Shown here: positions 8,000-19,800 of the stretch, in pieces
Position numbering within the stretch: position 1 is the first letter of the stretch
Layout: every line of letters begins with the position of its first letter
Assembly: GCA_014377625.1 (NCBI GenBank)
Contig: JACMPG010000375.1
Coordinates: forward strand, 1 to 58,862
Source: Spirosoma sp.
Lineage (GTDB): Bacteria; Bacteroidota; Bacteroidia; Cytophagales; Spirosomataceae
DNA: 58,862 nt
Direction: 5' to 3'
Position numbers and translations under genes: made by a program
The notes under the pieces: model-generated
Told to the model about the DNA's origin: nothing
Databases searched by the model: none
The model's input: only the letters and a program-made list of their open reading frames with translations

Positions 8000-9316
8000 A
8001 TGAAAAATCTCGTGCAACTCTCCCTTCTTACCCTTGCTTTCTGGCTGGTCGTTACCCCAAACACGGTGGCGCAGAATCAGCTTCCCGTCCTGCAAAATGT
8101 AAAAGCCGTGGTCGATACGGTGCAGCGTCAGGTAACGATCACCTACGACCTGACCGACGACGACGAAACTGTGGTGGTCAGTGTACAACTTGCCAACGCC
8201 GACGGATACCGCATAAACCTGACTGATAGTCAGGGCGACATCGGCTACCAGACCAGCGGTAAGGGTAAACAGATTATTGGTCGCTACACCGACGCAGCCT
8301 GGTTGCGCAAAAAAGGAGCGATTCGCCTGATTGCCAACGACCGGCAAAAAGCTTTGGTCAGCGACCTCCTGGCGGCTGTAGATACCAATCGCATCAAACA
8401 GAATACCCAACTCGTATATGGCATGCGCGACCACGAAACCAAAGCGGGTATTCAGCATCTGGCCGAGGTACGCAAGACCGTAGCCGACCAGTTCAGGCGC
8501 GGCCAGTTCGTTACCGCCCGCGCCCCGTTTACCTGGCAAAAGCATACCGGCGAGAACGTAGTTGGTACAAAAGAAGGCCTGGGCGAACAGCCGAAGACCT
8601 ACGTGATTGGTGCCCATATGGATGCCGCCAAAGGCAGCCCCGGTGGTGACGATAACGCAACGGGCGTGGCCGGCCTGCTCGAAGTGATGCATGCCCTGTC
8701 GGCTTACGAGTTTAAGCACCGCATCGTAGTAGTGGGTTTCGACCTCGAAGAAATCGGGTTTATGGGCAGTCAGTTTTTCGTGAAGGATGCCCTCAGGCGC
8801 AAGGAGACCATTGGCGGTATGATTAATTATGACATGATCGGCATGTATTCCGAGCGGCCTAAAACGCAGTTTATACCGCCCGGCTTCGACGGACTTTTTC
8901 CCGAAGTTGCCGCAATGGTAGCGAAAGATGCCTATCGGGGTAACTTCCTGATCTGCACCGCCAACACCTCATCAGAAGAACTGGGTAGGACATTCCGGGA
9001 AAGTGCCAGGCAACACGTACCCTCGCTTAAAGTGGCCTCGCTGGTTGCCCTCGAAAACGGCGAGATGACCCCTACGCTGGCTGCCAGTGACCACGCTTCG
9101 TTCTGGAAAGCCGGTATCCAGGCCCTCCACATCGGCGACGGGGGCGAAACCCGCAACCCAAAGCTCAATACCCCCGCCGATAACCTCGACGGACTAAGCT
9201 ACCGGTTTGCCGGTCAGACGGTACAAGCTACACTGGCAACCCTTGCCCAACTGGCACAAATGCAGCATTGTGCCGTAGCCACGACTGAGGTATCATTCAG
9301 TACGCCAACTAATTAA
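8000..9316 (+). CDS. secreted M28-family zinc metallopeptidase
   Basis: A 438-residue exported peptidase. Residues 1-25 form a Sec signal peptide (charged MKN, hydrophobic core, likely cleavage after TVA or AQ) with no lipobox cysteine. The M28 domain (about 195-430) has the complete two-zinc set: H206 in GAHMDAAKG, D217/D218 in DDNATG, the E250-E251 pair in DLEEIGFMGSQ, D278 in NYDMIGMYS and H365 in SDHASFWKAG. It should act in the periplasm or outside as an aminopeptidase-like enzyme. It lies between the tryptophan dioxygenase and the kynurenine monooxygenase with 19- and 27-base gaps, so it belongs to the operon. A role in trimming or activating the exported peptide, or in self-protection, is inference. 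Confidence 0.87.
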   Translation: MKNLVQLSLLTLAFWLVVTPNTVAQNQLPVLQNVKAVVDTVQRQVTITYDLTDDDETVVVSVQLANADGYRINLTDSQGDIGYQTSGKGKQIIGRYTDAAWLRKKGAIRLIANDRQKALVSDLLAAVDTNRIKQNTQLVYGMRDHETKAGIQHLAEVRKTVADQFRRGQFVTARAPFTWQKHTGENVVGTKEGLGEQPKTYVIGAHMDAAKGSPGGDDNATGVAGLLEVMHALSAYEFKHRIVVVGFDLEEIGFMGSQFFVKDALRRKETIGGMINYDMIGMYSERPKTQFIPPGFDGLFPEVAAMVAKDAYRGNFLICTANTSSEELGRTFRESARQHVPSLKVASLVALENGEMTPTLAASDHASFWKAGIQALHIGDGGETRNPKLNTPADNLDGLSYRFAGQTVQATLATLAQLAQMQHCAVATTEVSFSTPTN

Positions 9317-9343
9317 TCATCAACGTATTAGATATCGTCCGTC

Positions 9344-10798
9344 ATGAGTCATTTTCCTGCAGATCAATGTACAGCCTGCCAGTGTGGGGGGCGTTGCCAG
9401 CGCAGCCGCCTGAACCCCGCCAAGCCCATTCTGATTGCTGGCGCGGGCCTGGTTGGGTCGCTACTGGCCCTAATGCTCTCCCGTCGGGGGTTTCCCGTCA
9501 CCATCATCGAGAAGCGGCCCGACCTCCGCAGAGCCTACGAAAAAGATCACCGGTCCATCAATCTGGCCTTGAGCCACCGGGGCTGGAAAGCCCTCACCGC
9601 CGTTGGCCTGGCCGAAGATATCCGGCGCATTGCATTGCCAATGCACGGGCGTATGATTCACTCCGTGGCCGGGCAGCAGAGTCTGCAATCCTATGGTAAA
9701 GAGGGGGAAGCTATTTTCTCGGTGTCTCGCAATAAACTCAATGAGTTATTGCTCAACAAGGCCGATGAGCAGCCGAACGTCCTGATTCAGTTTGAACATA
9801 GACTGTTGGATTTCAATTTCGACGAGCCGGTTTGCCGGATTGCTAACCCCAATGGACAGGAATATACGGTACGTCCTGAAGTGATATTCGGGGCAGATGG
9901 GGCATTTTCGTTCACCCGGCGCAGGATGCAGGAAAAGCTGATGATGACCTGTGACCAGACCGCCATTACTCCCCGGTATAAAGAATTGACAATTCCCGCC
10001 GGGCCGGAGGGCGAGTGGCTGCTGGACCCCACGGCCCTGCACATCTGGCCACGCGGCAGCTTTATGATGATTGCCCTACCCAATCAGGATCGCACCTTTA
10101 CCTGCACTCTGTTCATGGCCGCCGAAGGCGAAATCTCGTTCGAGGCCATTCAAAATACCAGCGACCTGCACCAGTTTTTCGGGCGTTATTTTCCGAATGC
10201 AGTGCCATTGATACCGGCACTGGAGACCGACTTTTTCCGAAACCCGACCTCGAAAATCATGACCATGCAGTGCTTTCCCTGGCACTACGAAGACAAGGTC
10301 TCCCTTATTGGCGATGCGGCCCATTCCATTGTACCGTTTTACGGACAGGGCATGAATTCAGGCTTTGAAGACTGTATGGCCCTGCTCGACCTGATCGGTA
10401 CTACAGCCCGGCCCAACTGGGCGGAGATTCTACCCGCCTTTCAGCGGAGCCGTAAGGAAAACACCGACGCCATTGCCGAACTGTCGCTGCGCAACTTTAC
10501 CGAGATGCGCGACAAGGTAGCCGATCCAGCTTTTGTACTCCGCAAACAGATCGAAGCCCATATTCACCGGCAGCATCCCGACCAGTGGACACCCCTTTAT
10601 AGCCTCGTATCGTTCAGCCATACCCCCTACGCCGAGGCCCTGCGCATCGGCCAGCAACAGGATGTTATCATGAATCGAATTATGGGCATCGAAGAAATTG
10701 GCACCAGTTGGCAACATCTTGACTATGCGCATATCTTACGGAGCCATGTCTCACCTGACCTAATTTCTGCTCCCCAGCCCGTCGGGCAATTTGCGTAA
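9344..10798 (+). CDS. kmo: kynurenine 3-monooxygenase
   Basis: A 484-residue FAD-dependent hydroxylase converting L-kynurenine to 3-hydroxykynurenine with NADPH and oxygen. The FAD-binding Rossmann motif GAGLVG is at 33-38. The family stretch SINLALSHRGWKAL follows near 68, and the second FAD motif GDAAHSIVPFYGQGMNSGFED is at about 323-343. Compared with typical family members the protein has an extra 25-residue N-terminus with four cysteines (C9, C12, C14, C18) before the first strand; no other in-frame start close to the Rossmann fold removes it. It ends 31 bases before the first NRPS gene. With the dioxygenase at 6991 it points to a hydroxylated kynurenine building block; kynureninase is not seen, so hydroxyanthranilate is less favoured. 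Confidence 0.93.
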   Translation: MSHFPADQCTACQCGGRCQRSRLNPAKPILIAGAGLVGSLLALMLSRRGFPVTIIEKRPDLRRAYEKDHRSINLALSHRGWKALTAVGLAEDIRRIALPMHGRMIHSVAGQQSLQSYGKEGEAIFSVSRNKLNELLLNKADEQPNVLIQFEHRLLDFNFDEPVCRIANPNGQEYTVRPEVIFGADGAFSFTRRRMQEKLMMTCDQTAITPRYKELTIPAGPEGEWLLDPTALHIWPRGSFMMIALPNQDRTFTCTLFMAAEGEISFEAIQNTSDLHQFFGRYFPNAVPLIPALETDFFRNPTSKIMTMQCFPWHYEDKVSLIGDAAHSIVPFYGQGMNSGFEDCMALLDLIGTTARPNWAEILPAFQRSRKENTDAIAELSLRNFTEMRDKVADPAFVLRKQIEAHIHRQHPDQWTPLYSLVSFSHTPYAEALRIGQQQDVIMNRIMGIEEIGTSWQHLDYAHILRSHVSPDLISAPQPVGQFA

Positions 10799-10829
10799 CG
10801 GCCCCACTCACTGTTGATTTAAATTCATC

Positions 10830-13800
10830 ATGGTATCTATTAAAAAGACTGTCCCTACTGGTGGTGTCGACACCCTTAATGCGGCCCTAAGTGCCCTACA
10901 GATCCATACCGACCGCGGGATTTTCGTGATCCGTAGTTCAAAAGAAGAGGAATTCCTACCGTACGCTGATCTGTACGCCAGTGCCTGCTATACGCTGACC
11001 AATCTGCGAAACCACGGCGTTCGGTCCGGCGATGAACTGATGATTCAGGTCGATGACAGCAAGGAGTTTCTGGTGTTGTTCTGGGCCTGTCTGCTGGGCG
11101 GCATCATTGCCGTGCCCCTGTCGACGGGCGTGCAGGAGCAGCAAAAGTCAAAGGTGCTGAACGTAACCGCTACCCTGCTTAATCCTTACTGGGTCGGCTC
11201 CGACGAAAGCCTCGAACGCATTCAGAAAATCCCCCAGGCCGACGATGTGTCCGCTCGGAAACTTGCTGCGTATATACAAGAGCGTTCAATTCGATTGGCC
11301 GACGTTTTCAACCAGAACGCCCTGACCGAACCCGTGGCAGTCGCTGCCGACCAAACGGCGTATATCCAGTTCTCGTCCGGCTCAACGGGTACGCCCAAGG
11401 GAGTGGTACTCACTCACGGCAACCTGATTGCCAATACCAATAGCATTATCGAACGGACCGGCATTGGCCCCGACGATTCGATGCTGAGCTGGATGCCCCT
11501 CACTCACGACATGGGGCTAATCTGCTTTCACCTGAGCGGACTGGTGGCGGGGGTAAATCAGCACATCATGCCTACCGCTCTGTTTATTCGAACCCCCTTA
11601 TTGTGGCTCGAAAAAGCCAGCGAACACCGGGTCAATTACCTGTATTCGCCCAACTTCGGCCTTCAGTATGTGCTGTCGGCGTTCGAGGGTTGCACCCCAA
11701 ACTGGAATTTATCGGCTGTCAAATGCATTTACAACGGCGCAGAACCCATTTCAGCTGCTCTTTGCCAGCGTTTCATGGAGACGATGCAGCCCTACAGCAT
11801 GGGCATGGACGTTATGTTTCCGGGCTACGGCCTGGCCGAAGCCTCCGTAGCCGTTACGCTGCCCAACCCCGGCGAGCTGGTAGTTAGCCACGTGGTTAGC
11901 CGTCGGAGCCTGCAAATTGGCAACCCGGTATCACTACTGCCCGATGCCAGCGATGCCGATGCCCTCACGCTGGTCGAGGTGGGCTTTCCCATTCCCCGGA
12001 CGGAGGTACGCATTGCCGACGATGCCGATATGGTGTTGCCCGACGGCTCCGTTGGTCACATTCAGATTCGGGGCGAAAACGTAACCGGTGGTTACTACAA
12101 CAATCCGGAGGCTACCCAAAAAGCTTTCACGACCGATGGCTGGCTTCGTACCGGAGACCTCGGTTATTCCCAACAAGGGCGGCTTACGGTAACGGGGCGG
12201 CTGAAGGAGTTAATCATCGTGAACGGGCAAAATTATTATCCGCATGACCTCGAGCGCGTGGCCCAGAAGGTACCCGGCATCGAGCTGGGTAAGGTAGTGG
12301 CCACCAGCTACTGGAACGCCCAGCTCAACAAAGAAGACGTGTTGCTGTTTGTGCTGTTTAAAAAGCAGCCCGAACAGTTTGTGCCACTGGCGAAAGCCCT
12401 GCGCACAATATTATTGCAGGAAGTCGGCATTGGTGTCGATAAGGTGTTGCCCTGCCGCCGGATTGCCAAAACAACGAGCGGCAAGATCCAGCGGTTTCAG
12501 TTTATCGACGGTTACCAGCAGGGTGAGTTCGATGCCGCCTGGCAGGTGATCGATGCCAAACTGGAGGCCGACACCCGCGCCGAACTGGCCCACCTGAGTT
12601 TTGCCGATCAGGTGCAGACCTGCTGGCAGGACATTATGGGTAACCCCTTTGCCGAAACCGGCAGTGTCTACGAACTGGGCATCACCAGTTTACAGATCAC
12701 CCGGTTTATTGCCCGGCTCAACCAGGCTGCTGGTACGCAGTTTACCGTGCGCGACGTGTTCCAGTGCGACACACTAGGCGATCTGATTCAGCTTTACACG
12801 AATCGCCGGAACAACCCGTCGGTGACCATTCTGCCCGCTGCTCCTGCCCCAGATTATCCGGTTACGGATGCCCAGCGCCGGTTGTGGTTTACCGACCAGT
12901 TTGCGGCCGGTACCAGTGCCTACAACATCGCCATCGGCTACACGTTTGACGGCGTGGTGGACGAAACAGCCCTGAATACGGCGTTTCAGCAGGTTATTGC
13001 CCGCCATGAAATCCTCCGCACGGCGTTCAACGACGTAGCGGGGGTTGTTCGTCAGCGTGTGCTGACGCCCGATACCATAGCCTTTAACCTGATTACGCTC
13101 GATGCCGCCGACCTGACTGAAAAGCAGGTCGATGTTTATATTCAGACCGAAGCCAACTACCGCTTCGACTTACGGCGCGGTGGCCTGTTTCGGGCTATCC
13201 TCATTCGCCAGCCGCAGCAGGTATACACCCTGCTGCTGGTAATCCACCACAGTATTGCCGACGGCTGGTCGGTGGGATTGCTGATGCAGGAAATCACATC
13301 GTTATACCGCCGGGTCCTGGCCAGTGAATTATTGGAGCAACCCGCCCCCGCCATTCAGTATAAAGATTATGCCGTCTGGCTGGCCAATCAGCCGTACCCG
13401 ACGGAGTCGCTGGACTTCTGGAAGCATCAGCTTGAACCGGCCCACCCCGTTCTCGACTTTCCAACCTACGGTACCCGAACGCCAATCCGCAGTAAAAAAG
13501 GCGGCACGGTTACCCATCTGTTCGGGGCCAATAGCGTATTGGCCGTACATGAGCTGGCCCGCCAACACCAGGCAACGGCCTTTATGGTGCTGCTGGCGAT
13601 GGTGAAGGCTACGCTATACCGCTATACCGGCCAAACCGATATGGTAGTGGGTACGGACGTAGCCAACCGTCAGCTCGATCAGCTTGCCGACCAACCCGGT
13701 TACTTCCTCAACACCCTGTGCGTACGGACAGCTTTTACCGTCAACACGACCCTCAGCGACCTGATTACCGACGTGAAGCAGCGGCTACTGGCGGGGCTGG

Positions 13801-16800
13801 CGCATCAGGATGTATCCTTTGAGACCCTGCTCGATCAGCTCGACGTACCCAAAGATCGGAGTCGCTCCCCTTTGTTCGACGTGCTGGTTGTTTTCCAGAA
13901 CTTTGAACCGGTTCCGTTTGCCCCCAATGCCGACATCCGCCCAACGGGGTATCTGAACCCGACCATCGATGAGACCATCGTTGACCTGCACCTCGAACTG
14001 ACCGAACGGTTGGGTGAACTGAGCCTTCAGCTTCGCTACAACCGCGATTTATACCAGCCCGGCCAGATGCAGCAGTTATGCCGCCATCTGGAAGAAACCA
14101 TTGTGCAATGTGGGCAAAATGCCAGTCAGTCGCTCTGGCAGTATGCGCTGACCACCGGCGATGCAACCACCCGGACAACCCTTCCAGTAGCCAACACCGG
14201 AAATCTGACGCTGCTTCCGGCCATGAGCGAGTCGATGGAAACATACCGACATCTGGTAGCCGTTCGGGATGAAACTACCACCTGGACCTACGGGCAGGTA
14301 TGGAATAAAGCCAATGCTATTGCCCACGAACTCCTGCAACATGGCCTGAAGCCCGAAGAAGGCGTGGGTATTCTCATGCCGCGCAGTACTGGAGCCATTG
14401 CGGCCCTGTTAGGCGTGATGAAAGCCGGTGGAGTTTACGTACCGCTGGATGCAGACTACCCGGCCGACCGGCTCCGCTACATAGCGGCCGACGCCGGTTT
14501 ACGCGTAATTGTTGTGCCGGAAATTGGCTTAGGTACTTCGCACGGTCTGGCCGACTACCCCGAACTGGTCGTTACCAGCGGCTGGTCATCTACCCAATGC
14601 GGAGAGGTAAACGTTACCCGGCAGGGCCACGATCTGGCTTACATTCTCTATACCTCCGGCACGACCGGGATGCCCAAAGGCGTCGAAATTACCCATGCAT
14701 CCCTCGCCGATTACGTTCAGACGTTCACCGACTATTTCCAGATAGAAGCCAATGATATTGTCGTGCAGCAATCATCGCTGAGTTTCGACACGTCGGTCGA
14801 AGAAATTTTTCCCGTGCTGCTGCGCGGAGGCTCCATCAGCGTCGTACGCGGAGGGGGGAAAGATATTGCGGGTCTGATCCGGGCCATCGACACTGGGGCT
14901 ACGGTGCTGAGCACTACCCCTATGGTCATGAACGAACTAAACCAGGAAGCCCCCAAACTGGCCGGTCACCTGCGCCTGCTCATCAGCGGGGGCGACGTGC
15001 TGCGCTATGAACAGGTGAGCGAACTGGTGCATCGGTGCCGGGTCGTCAACACCTACGGCCCCACGGAATCGACAGTCTGCGTTTGTTACGAAGAAGTGAA
15101 AACGGGCGAGCCGACCATCCTGATCGGGCATCCGATTTCGGGCCGAACCATCGCTATCGTGGGGACCGACGGGCAGCAACAGCCGGTTGGCGTGTTTGGC
15201 GAACTCTGGATCGGCGGCACAGGACTCGCCCGGGGCTACCGAAACAATCCGGAACTGACCCAACAGCAATTTGTAAACGGACCCCAGGGCCGGTTCTACC
15301 GCAGTGGTGACTGGGCGCGGTTACGGCCCGACGGACGACTGGAGTTTGCCGGTCGGCGCGACAACCAGCTAAAAATACGGGGCTACCGCGTCGAGCTGGA
15401 CGAGGTTGAGCAGGTTATTGGCCGGTGCCTCGGCGTCGATAGCGTAGCCGTACTGGTGCGTGAGGATAACGGCGTAAAGCGACTAATTGCTTTTTATGCT
15501 GGCGACCGCACCGAAACTAACCTGCGGGTAGCCATTGCCGACACCCTGCCGCATTACATGGTTCCTGCTTTGCTGATGCGGCTGGATACCCTGCCCCGTA
15601 CAGTAAACGGTAAAGTAGACAAAGCGGCTTTGCAACAGATTGCGATTACCCCGGCTCCTGCCTGTGATGTACGGGAACAGACCACGCTGGAGAGAACCAT
15701 TGCCGACGTCTGGACCGAAATTCTGGGCAGGCCCTCGATTCAGCTAACCGACAACTTTTTTGAACTCGGCGGCCATTCCATCAAGGGTGTCCGGGCTATG
15801 CAGCGGCTGGCACAACGCCTGAACCTGACCATCGATTTGTCCGACCTGTTTCAATACCCAACCCTCGAAGGGTTTGCAGCCTGCCTGGCCCGGAAAAGCC
15901 GGGAAACCTATGCCGCTATCCGGCCAGTACCCGCGCAGGAAAGTTACCCCGTATCCTCGGCACAGCGCAGCATGTGGCTACTCCAGCAGATGAACCCCGA
16001 GAGCCCAGCCTATTCCATTGCGTTTGCCGTTGACCTGACCGGTACCCTGAACCCACTGGCTTTCGAGCGGGCATGGCAGCAGGTCGTTGACCGGCACGAG
16101 AGTCTGCGTACCATTATCCGGGACGAGACAGACGGCATCCGGCAGGTGATACTTGACCCGGAGCAGGCCGGGTTTATCGTGCAATGGACAACCCTGACCA
16201 ACCCTACGGAAGCCGACATCCAGGACCATCTACAGGCATTGGCAGCCATCCCCTTCGACCTGTCGACGGCTCCGCTGCTGCGGATCAACGTGTTGCGGGT
16301 GGCTGATAACCGGCAGATTTTGTCGGTGGTGATGCACCATATCATCGGCGACGACTGGTCGGCGGGTGTCCTGCTGCGTGAAGTGTTTAAGCAGTACAGT
16401 CAGCTAATCGACGGACAATCGACGGTTGTTGACCCTCTGGCAATTCAGTACACTGATTACTCGGCCTGGCAACAGCAGCAACTTGCTACCGACCGGATGC
16501 AGACCCACCGCCAGTTCTGGCAGGCACAACTGGCCGACGAATTGCCGGTGCTGCAACTTCCCACCGATGGCGACCGGCCAGCCACGAAAGGCTACGCCGG
16601 CAACAGTGCCAGCCTTACCGTCGGGGCTGACCTGATAACGGCCATTCAGCAACTGGCTCAGGCCAACGGGCTGAGTGAATACATGGTCTGGATGGGCGCA
16701 CTGAACCTGCTGTTGATGCACTATACCGGCCAGCGCGATCTGATTGTAGGATGCCCGGTGGCTGGACGGGAGCATATCGACCTCGAAAACCAGATCGGCT

Positions 16801-19800
16801 GCTATGTCAACACCTTACCATTACGGATACAACCCCAGGAAACCTGGTCGGTTCGTGAGTTCCTGGCGTACGTTCGTCAAACCACACTGGCCGCTTTCGA
16901 GCATCAGACCTATCCGTTTGCCGATCTGGTGCAGGAACTGGCCCTCAACCGGGACCTGAGCCGGTCCCCTTTATTCGATGTGTTGCTGACGCTGCAAAAC
17001 GCTACCGATACGACCGAACAGCCTGCGGTGCGAAACCTAACCATAACACCCTATCCCACAACCATCCAGTCGTGCAAATTTGACTGGGATATCGACATCA
17101 GGCCACTGAGCAACGAACGGCGCATCACAGTCGCTTTCGATAAAGACCTGTATAGCTGCGCCCGCATGGAGCGGATGCTCGGTCATCTGGTAACCATCGT
17201 TCAAACGATTTGCCGGGATACTAACCAACCCATTGCCGCGCTGGACTACCTCTCTATTGCTGAAAAACAGCAGGTACTGAGCTGGTCAGAGGATAATCTG
17301 CATCCCTGGACCGGCCAGCAGACCATTGTCGATATCGTACAAAATGCAGTCGACACGTATACCGACCGGATGGCCATCGAAGACAATACCAATCGCTGGA
17401 CCTATCGGGAACTCTGGGACTGGTCGAACCGACTGGCTAACCAACTGGCCGGGTTATCCATTCAGCCCGAAGACCGCGTTGGTATCTGTTTACCCCGCAG
17501 TGTCTGGACGGCAGCCGCCGTGCTGGGCATCCTGAAAGCGGGTGGCGCGTATGTGCCGATGGACATGAGCTACCCGACGGATCGGCTGAATTATATGGTC
17601 AAAGACGCGGGTATCCGTATCGTGCTGGTGCCCGAAGCCGGAACTCTGGCCCGCCTGGGTATTTCGTCGGTGCAGGAAGTGGTCGTCAAGCCGCAACTGC
17701 TGGGCAAATTTCCCTCGTCAGAACCGGTGGTTAGCCCAACGTCCGGGCAACTGGCCTATGTACTCTATACCTCCGGTTCGACTGGTACGCCCAAGGGCGT
17801 TCAGATCGAACACCGCAATACGGTGGCTTTTCTGATGTGGTGCCGCGCCGAGTTTGCCCGCGCCGACTTCGATTTGGCACTGGCCGTAACATCGCTGAAT
17901 TTCGACCTGTCGGTCTTTGAATTCCTCTACCCGCTGGTGGTGGGAAAAACGATCCGGGTACTTGAATCAGGATTATCACTGCCCGATTATTTACCGAAAG
18001 CCAGTTCAACCAAACTGCTGGTCAATACGGTACCGTCGGTGGTCGAGATGCTGCTGCGTACCAATGTAGACCTGGGAAACATATCGGTGCTGAACATGGC
18101 TGGCGAACCTATCGGGAGCTACGTTCGCCAGCGGCTGAATTATGAGCACATGCAGGTTCGGAACCTATACGGCCCTACCGAAGATACCACCTACAGTACG
18201 TGTTTCCGGCTCACCAGTCCCGATGCAGCCGGCAAAATTGGTAAGCCAAAATACTACAGCCAGGCCTACGTGCTGGGGGCTGGCAATCAACTCCAGCCCA
18301 TTGGCGTAGCAGGCGAAATCTGCCTGTCGGGAGCGGGTATGGCCCGTGGTTACCACAACCGGCCCGAACTGACGGCATCACGGTTTATTCCGCATCCGCT
18401 CCGCCCCGGCGACCGCCTGTACCGAACCGGCGACTGGGGTTATTGGGGCCATGACGGTCAATTGGTATGTACCGGCCGGATAGACAACCAGGTAAAACTG
18501 CGGGGCTACCGCGTCGAACTCAGCGAGATCGAGAAGAAGATCGAAGCCTGCGGGGCCGAACTGGCCATTGCGGTCATTATGGGCGAAGGCATGGAACAGC
18601 GGCTGGTGGCTTTTTATCAGGCTACCGACCTGTCCGTCGACGACCTGACGACCCAGCTACGGGCCTTTCTGCCCGCCTGGATGGTGCCGCAGCAACTCAT
18701 TTCCATTACGGCGTTTCCCCAGAATCTGAACGGAAAAATCGACCGGCGGCAGTTGCTGACTATGATTCCGGCGATGGAGGCTACACCGGAAGACGCCGGT
18801 ACGTGGTCGCCCGCTGAACTACGCATGAAACCCCTCTGGGAAGCCGAACTCGGCGTGACCGACATCAACCGAACCGACAATTTCTTCCAGTTAGGCGGGC
18901 ATTCGCTCAAAGCCACCCAACTCCTGGCCCGTATCCGTCGGGAGTGGCAGCAAAATGTACCCCTGAAAGCCATTTTCCTGTATCCGACCATTGCCCGGCT
19001 GAGTCAGGAGATAGAACAATTCGAGCCATCGGCCAACCTGATCCTGCCTGCCCAGCGACCCGCCGACGGACGTTATCCGCTGTCGTCGGCTCAGGAGCGG
19101 GTCTGGCTGGCGCATCAGGTGGAGGGCACGGGCCGTTCGTACCACATGCCGTTTTCAGCCACGCTGACCGGTGTCCTGAACGCTCCGGCTTTTCAGGAAG
19201 CCTGGGCCACGCTGATCGCCCGGCACGACATTCTGCGTACCGTGTTCGTCGCGAGTGATCCTGACGTGTACCAGCAGGTACTTGACCCGGCGCAAACCGG
19301 GTTTATCTGCCAGATACATGACCGGCAGTTAGCCAGGAATCCAGCCCTGACCGTTGCAGACGAACTTCAGGCGATAGTCGACAAACCGTTCGATCTGGAA
19401 ACTGGTCCCCTGCTGCGCGTCAGCGTCTGGCAAACCGGGGTCACTACGTATCAACTTGGTGTGGTCTTCCATCACCTCATCTGCGATGGCTGGTCGCTGG
19501 GCGTCATCATCCGCGAATTCTTCGACAGCTACAATGCCTGTTGTCAGGGCCTGACGCCCGACTGTACTCCGCTCACAATCCAGTACAGTGACTATACCAC
19601 CTGGGAGCAGCAGTACCAGCAAACCGTTGGGTGGCGCGATAGCCGACAGTACTGGTTGCAGCAACTGAGCGGCAGTCTGCCCGTGTTGGCCCTGCCTGCT
19701 ACCGGCCCCCGCCGACTGGCTCGCCGGGCCAAAGCCGGTGACGTACAACGTACCCTAAGCCCTACCCTGACTAAACAACTGGAGGCCCTGGCACGACAAC

